Shown: in pieces, positions 42,998 to 51,160 of the stretch | Numbering within the stretch: the first letter of the stretch is position 1 | How the letters are laid out: every line of letters begins with the position of its first letter | Assembly: GCA_937120965.1 (NCBI GenBank) | Contig: CAKZKA010000061.1 | Location: 1 to 64,000 of the forward strand | Origin: an uncultured Chloroflexota bacterium | Lineage (GTDB): Bacteria > Chloroflexota > Chloroflexia > Chloroflexales > Chloroflexaceae | Length of the DNA: 64,000 bases | Direction: 5' to 3' | Notes under the pieces: model-generated | Database searches by the model: none | What the model was told of the DNA's origin: nothing | Seen by the model: the letters and a program-made list of their open reading frames with translations, nothing else | Made by a program: the position numbers and the translations under genes

Positions 42998-44026
42998 TCA
43001 GGCATCTCCCGGGGTCTCGGCGGTGCCGAAGGGCAATTCAACCACTTCGACGCGAAGGTCGCCAACCTGGACGGAGGCGCCGGGAGTGGCGTAGGCGGTG
43101 CGCACATACCCGAGACCGATCAGGCCATAGCGGGGGGAGGCGACCAGGCTGGTCAGATCGCCGGCTTCTTTCCCCTCGGCATCGAGGCGCGCCAGCGGCA
43201 CACCTGCCCCTGCGGGCAACGCGGGCAACCCGGCGAAGCGCAGACCCCGCAACTGCCTGGCAATGCGGCCACGGCTCTCCATACGCGCGATGATCTCCTG
43301 GCCCACGTAGCAGCCCTTGTTGAAGCTCACTGCGCTCCACAGGCCGGCCTCCAGGGGGATGTACTCCTGCGACAACTCCCGCCCGAAGGCGCCGTACCCC
43401 TGCTCAACCCGGAGCACGTCATAGGTGGCGGCATCGAGCCGGACGGTGCCCGCGGCGCACAGAGCGGCCTCCATCTGCTCCAGGAGCGCAGGGGTGGCAA
43501 GGAGGCGATAGCCGCTCCCGCCGATGGGCGCCGCGCCGGCCACGAAGAGCGGCGCTTCCTGCCAGGTGGCAGCAACGATACCGCGGGGCGACAGTTCTGC
43601 CACGGCGATGCCCAGCGCGTCCAGCAGCGCCCCGGCACGCGGGCCATACAGCGTCTTTTCGCCAAGCGTGGCGCTGGCGTCCTCCACCTTCACCCGGTCG
43701 TTAAAAAAGATATTCTTCCGCAGGTAGGCATGGATGGTCGCGCCCTGCCCCGGACTGGTCACCAGCAACAGGCCCTCATCGAGACAATACACGTCAAGGA
43801 GGTCAATAATCCGGCCAATCGGTGTCGTCAACACCGTCTCGACACCTTCGCCGGGTTTCAACCGTTCGATATGATTGGTCGAGAGGCGATGCAGCAGCGC
43901 CGCGCGGTCACGGTCGCGCATCCAGATGCGGCCACGGGCGGCGCTATCATACACCGCGACACCCTCGCAGGCGGCGGCATAGGCGTGCGGTTGAGCGTGG
44001 GAGATCGGTGTTTCGGTCATCGTCAT
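42998..44026 (-). CDS. ygfZ: YgfZ/GcvT-domain folate-binding protein
   Basis: 342 residues. The YgfZ signature KGCYVGQE is at residues 237-244 (Cys239 conserved), preceded by DVLRVEQGYGAFGREL and the N-terminal DRAALLHRLSTNHIERL. YgfZ-type proteins resemble the glycine-cleavage T protein and use folate in Fe-S cluster assembly or repair. Cytoplasmic, about the usual length. Starts at the first ATG; a second ATG two codons later is possible. It stands alone on the minus strand between the phosphatase gene (with an inverted repeat between) and a divergent GxxExxY gene. Confidence 0.92.
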   Translation of the reverse strand: MTMTETPISHAQPHAYAAACEGVAVYDSAARGRIWMRDRDRAALLHRLSTNHIERLKPGEGVETVLTTPIGRIIDLLDVYCLDEGLLLVTSPGQGATIHAYLRKNIFFNDRVKVEDASATLGEKTLYGPRAGALLDALGIAVAELSPRGIVAATWQEAPLFVAGAAPIGGSGYRLLATPALLEQMEAALCAAGTVRLDAATYDVLRVEQGYGAFGRELSQEYIPLEAGLWSAVSFNKGCYVGQEIIARMESRGRIARQLRGLRFAGLPALPAGAGVPLARLDAEGKEAGDLTSLVASPRYGLIGLGYVRTAYATPGASVQVGDLRVEVVELPFGTAETPGDA

Positions 44027-44321
44027 TGGCTCGAATCACCCTCTGGGGGGGCCGGCGGGAGCGCCAGTGGCTGACGACGGCGACCATGCAGGAAGAGGGG
44101 GCTCCACATCATGATTTGACATAATCACCAGGGCGACTTGATGTCACCGTCCCGACAGTTACTGGCATGATACCATACTCAAGCCAGGCGCGGGGAGACC
44201 CGGGGCTTCCCACAGCGAGGGGAGGGTATGGGCGTGCGCTCTGGCCTTACCAGGCGCTTTCGCGCGCGCAGCGACAGAGGCCAATGAAAATAAAAGCCCC
44301 GACGTAAACACATTCGTTTCC

Positions 44322-44366
44322 CATTCGTTGACCTATCCTCCCCCGGGGGAGAAAGGTCAACGAATG
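44322..44366. repeat. Nested hairpin with 13-bp outer and 14-bp inner palindromes
   Basis: CATTCGTTGACCT (44322-44334) pairs perfectly with AGGTCAACGAATG (44354-44366). Between them lies CTCCCCCGGGGGAG (44338-44351), itself a perfect palindrome. Together they make a near-continuous 45-nt foldback. Confidence 0.7.
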
Positions 44367-44391
44367 GAGGAAGAAAGGCCAACGAACAACC

Positions 44392-44441
44392 AACGAATAA
44401 ACGAATGAAAGACGTGACGTGAACATATTCGTTTATTCGTT
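44392..44441. repeat. 15-bp perfect inverted repeat before the GxxExxY gene
   Basis: AACGAATAAACGAAT (44392-44406) pairs with ATTCGTTTATTCGTT (44427-44441) across a 20-nt loop. The right arm continues ttcccattcgttg, which also occurs at about 44310, 46336 and 46490. Confidence 0.7.
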
Positions 44442-44488
44442 TCCCATTCGTTGACGTACTCTCCCCCCGGGAATGAAAGGAGCAGACA

Positions 44489-44932
44489 ATGAACTCAGCA
44501 AACCACGGCTCCCATCTCGTTGATGACGGTCTTAATGGCCTCACCTATAAGGTCATTGGCCTGGCTATAGCAGTTCATAACGACCTTGGGCCCGGCCACC
44601 GCGAGATGACGTATCACAATGCCATGCATCAACGCTTCATTGATGCGCGCCTGGCTGCCGAACGGGAACCAGAACTACTCGTTCTGGATGAGAATGGCAA
44701 TCTGGTAAATTTCTACCTGCCCGACCATCGCGTCGAGCAGGTGTTGTTAGTGGAGTATAAGGCGCACTCCTTCCCTCTGACCAATGATGAGATCGCGCAA
44801 TGCATAGACTATTTCGCCGCTTCCAATTGTTCCGTTTGTCTCTTGTTCAACTTTGGAAGGCGGCGTCTGGAATGGAAACGTCTCTTTCCGCCCCAAACGA
44901 TCCTGGAACACCGCCAGCGCCGGCAGCGATAA
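44489..44932 (+). CDS. GxxExxY protein
   Basis: 147 residues. The name-giving motif is G36-H-R-E39-M-T-Y42, preceded by the conserved KVIGLAIAVHNDLGPG. Later VLLVEYKAH resembles the E-x-K end of PD-(D/E)XK nuclease-like folds. GxxExxY proteins are small, often mobile, and of unknown function. SD AAAGGAG lies 7 nt before the ATG. The nearest upstream DNA holds two hairpins with a cattcgtt word repeated elsewhere in the window. The gene converges with E1 beta. Base composition is more AT-rich than its neighbours, which fits transfer, though I did not compute it. Confidence 0.85.
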   Translation: MNSANHGSHLVDDGLNGLTYKVIGLAIAVHNDLGPGHREMTYHNAMHQRFIDARLAAEREPELLVLDENGNLVNFYLPDHRVEQVLLVEYKAHSFPLTNDEIAQCIDYFAASNCSVCLLFNFGRRRLEWKRLFPPQTILEHRQRRQR

Positions 44933-44963
44933 GCCGGGGAGGATGGGGCTTCCCCACGCGCAC

Positions 44964-46013
44964 TCAAAACTCCAGTAACCGCTGCGCCGCGGCGCGGATC
45001 TTCACCGCATCGGGACGATGCGCGTCCTCCAGGGGTGGACTGTAGGGCACGGGCGTATCGGGCCCGGCCACGCGGGTAATCGGGCCGTCGAGGGCATCGA
45101 ACGCCTGTTCAGCGATCAGCGCGGCCACCTCAGCGCCCACGCCACAGGTGCGGTTAGCTTCGTGGACGATAAGCACCTTGCCGGTCTTGTGGGCAGTGGC
45201 CAGGATGGCTGCCTCATCGAGCGGCTTAAGTGTGCGCAGGTCGAGCACCTCGATGCTGTGCCCGGCGCGTTCCAGATCCGCGGCCACTGCCAGGGCCTCG
45301 TGCACCATCGCGCCATAGGTGATAATCGACAGCTCTTCGCCCTCGCGGCGCAGCGCCGCCCGACCAAGCGGCACCAGCCCCGTCTCGCCGCCAGCAACCG
45401 GTCCCTTGAGCGAACGGTAGAGGTACTTGGTTTCGTAGTAGATCACGGGGTTGGGATCGCGAATGGCGCTGATCAGCAGGCCCCAGGCGTCGGCGGGAGT
45501 GGCAGGGGCCACCACCTTTAGCCCCGGGGTGTGCACGAACCAGGCCTCATTGCTCTGCGAGTGGAAGGGTCCAGCGCGCAGCCCCCCTGCGCCCGGCGCG
45601 CGGATGGTGATCGGCGCCGCCTGGCCCCAGCGGTAGTGGTTGGTGGCGGCAAATTGCACGATGGCATCGAAGCCGGTGGAGATAAAATCGGCAAACTGCA
45701 TCTCCACTACTGGACGGAAGCCCTGGAAGCTCATGCCGATTGCCGCGTAGATCATCGCCAGTTCCGTCATCGGCGTATCGATCACGCGCTGCTCGCCGAA
45801 CTCCTCGATCAACCCCTGGGTTACTTTGAAGGCGCCACCGTATACGCCAATGTCTTCACCCAGCAGCAGCACAGCCGGATCGCGCTGCAATTCGTAGCGT
45901 AGCGCCTCGCGAATGGCTTCGAGGTAAGTTAGCTCGCGGATAGCGCCCGGCGGCGCGTCGCCGGTTTCGGCGAGCGTCGTGACCCCGGTGTGAAGGTTGG
46001 CATCCCAGGTCAT
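44964..46013 (-). CDS. 2-oxoacid dehydrogenase E1 component, beta subunit (pyruvate/branched-chain type)
   Basis: 349 residues. A transketolase-like pyrimidine-binding N-terminal half (LTYLEAIREALRYELQRDPAVLLLGEDIGVYGGAFKVTQGL, VIDTPMTELAMIYAAIGMSFQGFRPVVEMQFADF) includes the Glu of GEDIGVYGG and MTE near thiamine diphosphate. The C-terminal half has the usual EVLDLRTLKPLD and VLIVHEANRTCGVGAEV. With the alpha subunit it decarboxylates a 2-oxoacid and transfers the acyl group to E2 lipoate. The substrate (pyruvate or branched-chain) cannot be decided. The SD is GACGAGGAG about 6 nt upstream. Unusually, 608 bp of repeats separate it from E1 alpha, and no E2/E3 gene is in view. Confidence 0.92.
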   Translation of the reverse strand: MTWDANLHTGVTTLAETGDAPPGAIRELTYLEAIREALRYELQRDPAVLLLGEDIGVYGGAFKVTQGLIEEFGEQRVIDTPMTELAMIYAAIGMSFQGFRPVVEMQFADFISTGFDAIVQFAATNHYRWGQAAPITIRAPGAGGLRAGPFHSQSNEAWFVHTPGLKVVAPATPADAWGLLISAIRDPNPVIYYETKYLYRSLKGPVAGGETGLVPLGRAALRREGEELSIITYGAMVHEALAVAADLERAGHSIEVLDLRTLKPLDEAAILATAHKTGKVLIVHEANRTCGVGAEVAALIAEQAFDALDGPITRVAGPDTPVPYSPPLEDAHRPDAVKIRAAAQRLLEF

Positions 46014-46621
46014 GGTTGCTCCTCGTCAGTTGCCGCGCCGCGCAATAAAGAGGTTTTTTTTCTGAGAGGGCGCGGCACTCTCACATCTGAAAACAGGGGC
46101 ATCTCTGGGAGGGCCGCCCCCTCCCTGGCCCTCTCCCGCTGGGGGAGGGAACCGGGCGCCTCCCCGCAGGGAGGGGATTGGGGAAACCGGGTTTCCCCGT
46201 ATTTTCACCTCAGACGCCCATGCGCGGGGCGCACGACGCCAGAATGAAAATAGTATTGTTCTTGGGAGGGCTGCGCCCTCCCAAACCCTCCCCGCGGGCG
46301 GGCTCTGTTCACCTCAGAGTCAGACACACCTTGCGCATTCGTTTATTCGTTTCCCATTCGTTGGCCCATTTCCCCTCGGCGTCCCGGGAAGCCTATCCCG
46401 GAGCAGGTGAAACCTGTTGCAGGGCTGCGCCCTCCCAAACCCTCCCCGCGGGCGGGCTCTGTTCACCTCAGAGTCAGACACACCTTGCGCATTCGTTTAT
46501 TCGTTTCCCATTCGTTGGCCCATTTCCCCTCGGCGTCCCGGGAAGCCTATCCCGGAGCAGGTGAAACCTGTTGCAGGGCTGCGCCCTCCCAAACCCTCCC
46601 CGCGGGCGGGCTCTGTTCACG
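46014..46621. repeat. 608-bp repeat block between E1 alpha and E1 beta
   Basis: Palindrome GGGGAAACCGGGTTTCCCC at 46180-46198, GGGAGGGCcgccCCCTCCC type hairpin at about 46110-46128, and the 154-bp tandem array (46268-46620). No gene; the apparent ORFs across it repeat the same peptide and are translations of the array. Confidence 0.75.
46268..46620. repeat. 154-bp tandem duplication (2.3 units)
   Basis: Units begin gggctgcgccctcccaaacc at 46268, 46422 and 46576. The first two are complete and nearly or fully identical; the third breaks off after ctctgttcac. Each contains attcgtttattcgtttccc and cccgggaagcctatcccgg. The high identity implies recent duplication. Confidence 0.82.
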
Positions 46622-47587
46622 TTAGTCCGCGTACACCCCCTGCGTCACCTCGGACGGGTCGGGGTAGGGGCTGGCTTCGGCGTAGGCCTGGGCTTCGTCG
46701 AGTTCGTGGTCAATACGTTCGAGGAGCGCGGCAAGGGCGGCATCGTCGAGCAGGCCCCGCTCGCGGAGCACGGCCTCGATGCGCGCGATCGGATCGCGCT
46801 GGGCCCAGGTTTCCAGCAGGTCCTTTGGCACGTAGGCCATATTGTCGTGGATGGCGTGGCCGCGCATACGCATCGTCTTGCACTCGATCAGGGTCGGCCC
46901 GCCGCCCGCGCGCGCCCGCTCCACTGCCTGAGTAACCGCCTGGTACACCGCACAGAAATCGTTGCCGTCCACAATCACGCCGGGTATGCCATAGCCCGCG
47001 GCGCGGTCGGCGATATGCTCGATGCGCATCTGGCGTGCCAGGGGGGTGGAATAGGCGTACTGGTTGTTTTCGCAGATGACCACCATCGGGAGTTGGAAGA
47101 CCGATGCCCAGTTCAGCGCCTCGTGGGCCAGGCCCTGGCTGGCGCCGCCATCGCCGAAGAAGGCCATTGCCACCCGTGGCTCGCCCTTGAGCTTGAAGGC
47201 GTGGGCCACGCCGGCAATCACCCCGGTGGAGGCCGGCAGGTGACTGATGAAGCCGATGAGGCCCAGGCTCAGGTCGCCCATACCGTGCAGGTTGGCGTCG
47301 CGCCCGCGACTGACGCCTGTGGCCCGTCCGAGGAACTGCGCCAGAATGCGTCGCGGATGCAGCCCTCGCACCAGGTACGTGCCGAGGTCGCGATGCATCG
47401 GCGCCGCCACATCGTCGGGGCCGAGCGCCAGCCCGGCAGCCACACTGATGGCCTCGTGCCCGATCTGCGAAAAGTAGCCGCCGACAATTTTGCTCTGCTT
47501 GTGGAGGAAGGCGCCCCGCTCGTCCAGGGCGCGGGTCAGGCGCATCCAGTAGTGCGCCCGGGTAAGCAGTTCTGCGGGAAGCTCCAT
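46622..47587 (-). CDS. 2-oxoacid dehydrogenase E1 component, alpha subunit
   Basis: 321 residues. The thiamine-diphosphate motif is GDG (145-147) to NN (174-175): MAFFGDGGASQGLAHEALNWASVFQLPMVVICENNQYAYS. Also seen are QIGHEAISVAAGLALGPDDV, HRDLGTYLVRG and the phosphorylation-loop-like KTMRMRGHAIHDN. Length is typical. With E1 beta it forms the alpha2beta2 E1 of a pyruvate, branched-chain or acetoin dehydrogenase complex. It is transcribed before the beta gene, which follows after 608 bp of repeats. A TACAAT box (-10 type) lies 72-77 nt upstream. E2 and E3 must lie outside the window. Confidence 0.92.
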   Translation of the reverse strand: MELPAELLTRAHYWMRLTRALDERGAFLHKQSKIVGGYFSQIGHEAISVAAGLALGPDDVAAPMHRDLGTYLVRGLHPRRILAQFLGRATGVSRGRDANLHGMGDLSLGLIGFISHLPASTGVIAGVAHAFKLKGEPRVAMAFFGDGGASQGLAHEALNWASVFQLPMVVICENNQYAYSTPLARQMRIEHIADRAAGYGIPGVIVDGNDFCAVYQAVTQAVERARAGGGPTLIECKTMRMRGHAIHDNMAYVPKDLLETWAQRDPIARIEAVLRERGLLDDAALAALLERIDHELDEAQAYAEASPYPDPSEVTQGVYAD

Positions 47588-47909
47588 TGCTCCTGGTCCG
47601 GGCTATGGGCCTGGCATCATGCCATGCCAGGACGTGATCGTCGCTCGATTGCACCGGTATTGTACCATCTTCGGGGCATGAGCAAAGTCCGCAAAAGGCG
47701 CCATGCCGGGCGGAGCGAAGCATCTCTGGTTCGCATCAGGAAGAGACCCTTCGCTGCGCTCAGGGTGACAACAAGCGACTTTGCACAAGCCCCGGGTTTT
47801 TCTCCTGGCTTGCGAAGTGGCAGGTCGATCCGGTAGAATAAAATAATCTGCCTCACCATCACTCTGCGGCCCGCCCAGGCGGGTCCCGTTACCCGCCGAA
47901 AGATTGCCT
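47588..47909. other. 322-bp divergent promoter region, E1 alpha and VWA copy 2
   Basis: No gene. The minus-strand TACAAT is at 47659-47664, and a plus-strand TTGCGA-N18-TAGAAT is at 47810-47839. Between about 47700 and 47775 lies cttcgctgcgctcagggtga, a word commonly found in dispersed repeats of Chloroflexota genomes, preceded by gcggagcgaagcatctctgg. 47683-47690 (caaagtcc) and 47777-47782 (actttg) face each other. Confidence 0.5.
47810..47839 (+). promoter_or_regulatory. Sigma-70-like promoter for VWA copy 2
   Basis: TTGCGA (47810-47815), an 18-nt spacer and TAGAAT (47834-47839), about 70 nt upstream of the ATG. Confidence 0.4.
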
Positions 47910-50810
47910 ATGCCGCGCCTCTCGTTCATCTACCCCGAGATGCTCTGGCTGCTGATCGCGGTCGGGCTGATCTGGGCTGTTGCTCTGCTTCCCCCGCGCC
48001 GCCTGACGCCAGGGCGCTTCTGGACGAGTTTGACGCTCCGCAGCATCATCGCTACGGCTCTGGTTTTCGCTGTGGCCGGCGCGCAACTCGTGCTGCCGGT
48101 CGAGCGTTTGACGACGGTCTTTTTGCTCGATGCGAGCGACTCGATGCCGCCCTCTACCCGCGCCCAGGCCGAGACCTTTATCCAGGAGGCGCTCCAGCAG
48201 ATGCCCCCGGGCGATCGGGCTGCCATCGTCGTCTTTGGCGGCAATGCCCTGGTAGAACGGGCGCCCAGCGAGGAGCGTCGGCTGGGGCGTATCAGTTCGG
48301 TGCCGGTGGTGACGCGCACCAATATCGCTGAGGCCATTCAGCTCGGTCTGGCCCTTTTCCCCGCCGATGCCGAGAAGCGCCTGGTGCTGCTCTCCGATGG
48401 CGGTGAGAACGAGGGCCGGGCAATCGAGGCCGCCCGCCTGGCCGCGGCGCGAGGGGTGCCGATTGACATTGTGGACCTTGCGATCAATTCCAGCGATGCC
48501 GAGGCGCTGATCGCCCGCCTGGAGGCCCCCGCGCGGGTGCGTGACAACCAGCGCGCCACGGTGGTTGCCACGGTGGAAAGTACGGTCGCCCAGGGCGCCA
48601 CGGTGCGCCTGATCGGCGATGGCGGGGTGATCGCCGAACGGCGCGTCGAACTCCAACCTGGCTCCAACGAGGTTCCCTTCCAGATCGAGGTTGCCGGCTC
48701 CGGCTTCCAGCGCTTCCGCGTCCAGGTTGAGCCAGACCAGGATGGTCGCCCCCAGAACAACGAGGCTTCGGCGCTGATCCAGATCCAGGGTCCACCACGG
48801 GTGCTGATCGTGGCCGTTAACCGCGCCGACGCGCAACCGCTGGCTACCGGTTTGCAGGCCACCAGTATGATTGCCGAGATTGTGGTGCCCGATCTGATGC
48901 CCAGCGACCTGGCCGGTCTGAGCGCCTACGAGAGTGTCGTTCTGGTCAACACACCGGCCCGCGCGTTGCCGGTTGGCGCTATGGCCGCCCTTCCCGCCTA
49001 TGTCCGTGATCTGGGCAGGGGCCTGGTGATGGTCGGCGGCGAGGAGAGTTTCGGTGTCGGCGGCTATGGGCGCACGCCCATCGAAGAGGCTCTCCCGGTC
49101 TACACGGACGTGCGTGACCGTGAGGAGCGCCCCGATCTGGCCCTGGTCTTTGTGATTGACAAGTCCGGTTCGATGGACGCATGCCACTGCGCCAGCCCGG
49201 ATCGCGGCGCTATGCCCCTCCAATCCGCCGGAACGCGCAAGGTGGATATTGCCAAGGAAGCTGTGGCGCAGGCGGCGGCGCTGCTCGGGCCGCACGATAC
49301 CCTTGGCATCGTGTCCTTCGATAGTCGCGCCATCCAGACGATGCCGCCTACCACCGGCGCCACGGTGGAGGAGGTGATTGAGGCGGTGTCGGGCCTCGAA
49401 CCACGTGGCTCCACCAACGTCCGCGCCGGTCTGTTGGAGGCCGAGTCGCTGCTTCAGGGCGTGGATGCCCGCCTCAAGCACGTGATTCTGCTTACCGACG
49501 GTTGGGGGTCCGGCGGCGACCAGGTGGATATCGCCGAGCGCATGCGCGCCCAGGGTATAACCCTCACCGTCGTGGCGGCGGGCAGCGGATCGGCTGACTA
49601 TCTGGAGCGCCTGGCGCTCGCCGGCGGCGGTCGCTACTATCCGGCCCAGGATATGGCCGAGGTGCCGCAGATCTTTGTGCAGGAGACGATCACCACCGTC
49701 GGTAATTACATTATCGAACGCCCCTTCGTGCCCGTGGCTATCGGCGAAAGTCCGATCCTGGCCGGTCTCGGCGGTCTGCCGCCGCTCTTCGGCTTTAACG
49801 GGAGCACGCTTAAGGAGAGCGCCCGCGCGGTGCTGGAGACCGACGATGACCAGCCGCTGCTGGCGATCTGGCAGTACGGCCTGGGGCGGAGCGCCGCCTG
49901 GCTCAGCGATACGCGCGGCAAGTGGGCCGCGGAGTGGATCCGCTGGGAAGGCTTTCCGCGCTTTGCCGGGCAACTCGTCGGCGCGGTGCTGCCCACCCGC
50001 GGCGGCCAGGAGGTCAGCGCCGAGATGCAGGTGGCCGGCGCCGAAACGCTCATCCGGCTGACGACTGGCCCGGGGCAGGAGAACCTGGAGGTTACTGCAA
50101 CCCTGATCGGCACCGACGGCTCGCGGCGCGAGGTTGCGCTGCCCCAGGTCGGCCCGCAGACCTACCAGGGCCGTTTCGAGAGTCCCGCGCCGGGCACCTA
50201 CCTCGTGCAGATCAGTGGCGCCGCAGGCGGACGCGCGGTGTTGCAAGAGACGGCGGGCCTGGTGGTGCCCTATTCCTCGGAGTACCGCGGCGCCCAGGCC
50301 AACCCGGCCTTGCTGTCTGAACTCGCCACGCTCACCGGGGGCGCCACGTTGAACGAGGCGGCCGACGCCTTCGCGCGTGTTGATAGCGGCGTCACCCGCG
50401 CCCGCGAGATCGCTATGCCCCTCCTGGCTCTGGCGCTGCTGTTACTGGTCTTCGACATCGCTGTGCGGCGCCTGCTGTTGCGCCGCGAGGATCTCGCGGC
50501 GGCGCGAGCCTGGATGGGCGTTCGTGTCGCGCCGGCTCGCCCGGCGCCTGTGCCGGCCAATCCTACTCTGGACCGACTGGCCGGCGCCAAGCGGCGGGTG
50601 CAGGAGCGTATCGGCAACCCCACCGCGCCTGAAGTCCCGGCGAGGTCAACCCCCAGCATCGCCGCGCCCCCCGAACCGCCCGGTCCGCCCCCGCCTGCCC
50701 CGCCCCCGGTTGCGCCGCCCGCGCCGCCCCCCACGCCAGCCGACGACCCCCTGGCGCGCCTGCGCGCGGCCAAGGAACGCGCCCGCCGCCGCGCCGCCGG
50801 TGATGAGTAG
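47910..50810 (+). CDS. Double-VWA membrane protein with central amidotransferase-like fold, copy 2
   Basis: 966 residues. Two N-terminal helices (about 11-27 and 42-62) precede VWA 1 with MIDAS FLLDASDSM (Asp74, Ser76, Ser78). Beta-sandwich and GATase-like regions follow (YVRDLGRGLVMVGGEESFGVGGY), then VWA 2 (VFVIDKSGSMDACHCASPDRG) with a Cys-x-Cys insertion that copy 1 lacks. A C-terminal helix (AMPLLALALLLLVFDIAVRRLLLR) is followed by a Pro-rich and then Arg/Ala-rich tail. It shares order and motifs with the 36222-39032 protein. The start at 47910 is preferred over a TTG two codons earlier. Probably outside the membrane, binding a protein partner through metal. A sigma-70-like promoter lies about 70 nt upstream. 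Confidence 0.85.
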   Translation: MPRLSFIYPEMLWLLIAVGLIWAVALLPPRRLTPGRFWTSLTLRSIIATALVFAVAGAQLVLPVERLTTVFLLDASDSMPPSTRAQAETFIQEALQQMPPGDRAAIVVFGGNALVERAPSEERRLGRISSVPVVTRTNIAEAIQLGLALFPADAEKRLVLLSDGGENEGRAIEAARLAAARGVPIDIVDLAINSSDAEALIARLEAPARVRDNQRATVVATVESTVAQGATVRLIGDGGVIAERRVELQPGSNEVPFQIEVAGSGFQRFRVQVEPDQDGRPQNNEASALIQIQGPPRVLIVAVNRADAQPLATGLQATSMIAEIVVPDLMPSDLAGLSAYESVVLVNTPARALPVGAMAALPAYVRDLGRGLVMVGGEESFGVGGYGRTPIEEALPVYTDVRDREERPDLALVFVIDKSGSMDACHCASPDRGAMPLQSAGTRKVDIAKEAVAQAAALLGPHDTLGIVSFDSRAIQTMPPTTGATVEEVIEAVSGLEPRGSTNVRAGLLEAESLLQGVDARLKHVILLTDGWGSGGDQVDIAERMRAQGITLTVVAAGSGSADYLERLALAGGGRYYPAQDMAEVPQIFVQETITTVGNYIIERPFVPVAIGESPILAGLGGLPPLFGFNGSTLKESARAVLETDDDQPLLAIWQYGLGRSAAWLSDTRGKWAAEWIRWEGFPRFAGQLVGAVLPTRGGQEVSAEMQVAGAETLIRLTTGPGQENLEVTATLIGTDGSRREVALPQVGPQTYQGRFESPAPGTYLVQISGAAGGRAVLQETAGLVVPYSSEYRGAQANPALLSELATLTGGATLNEAADAFARVDSGVTRAREIAMPLLALALLLLVFDIAVRRLLLRREDLAAARAWMGVRVAPARPAPVPANPTLDRLAGAKRRVQERIGNPTAPEVPARSTPSIAAPPEPPGPPPPAPPPVAPPAPPPTPADDPLARLRAAKERARRRAAGDE

Positions 50811-51160
50811 AGGCGCTTCTCCGCCCAGGAACCAGCCTGCCGCCTTCCAGAAACAACCCGCCAGCGGGTAGGGCTTGGGAGGACGTAGCCCTCTCAAGAA
50901 AAAACTGGTCTTCATCTTGTCAGAGTATGGGGAAACCGGGTTCCCCCATGCCCTGCCCAGGGGAAGGGCTTGGGGGGGGCGTAGCCCTCCCAGGAGAATC
51001 TCTTTCTTATAGCGCGCAGCGCAGCCGCATGGAAGGCCGAAGTGAACATAGGGGCAACCGGGTTTCCCCGCATTACACCTGAGAAGTATGCTCTTTGAGC
51101 GACACCACCGCGCTAGCCTGCGCAGGCGGGCTACCCGAATGAAGCGGCTGCGCCGCACTG
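50811..51160. repeat. 350-bp repeat gap between convergent genes
   Basis: Palindrome GGGGAAACCGGGTTCCCCC at 50929-50947, GGGGCAACCGGGTTTCCCC at 51051-51069, and type-B hairpin segments at about 50878-50895 and 50968-50992 (ggggggcgtagccctccc). A relative of the cgcagccgcatggaag module is at about 51018. No gene. Confidence 0.68.

Larger units (their letters stand above)
44027..44488. other. 462-bp divergent gap with nested hairpins
   Basis: No gene. 44115-44120 is TTGACA, without a good -10 at the right distance. A variant palindrome (GGGGAGACCCGGGGCTTCCC) is at about 44191-44210. 44322-44366 and 44392-44441 are two strong hairpins with cattcgtt words that recur in the gap between the E1 genes. 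The GxxExxY gene starts at 44489 after AAAGGAG. Confidence 0.6.

Noticed and set aside
44179-44544. 121-codon minus-strand ORF before the GxxExxY gene
   Set aside because: Runs through the nested hairpins and shows repeated ESTSTNGKR / EDRSTNGKR words from the inverted repeats.
46178-46625. Repeated-peptide ORFs between the E1 genes
   Set aside because: Direct translations of the 154-bp tandem array; no SD, no domain.
47889-50246. 785-codon open frame antisense to VWA copy 2
   Set aside because: It mirrors a well-supported gene in a high-GC codon-biased region; its protein is Gln/His/Arg/Gly-rich with no domain, as expected from antisense reading.
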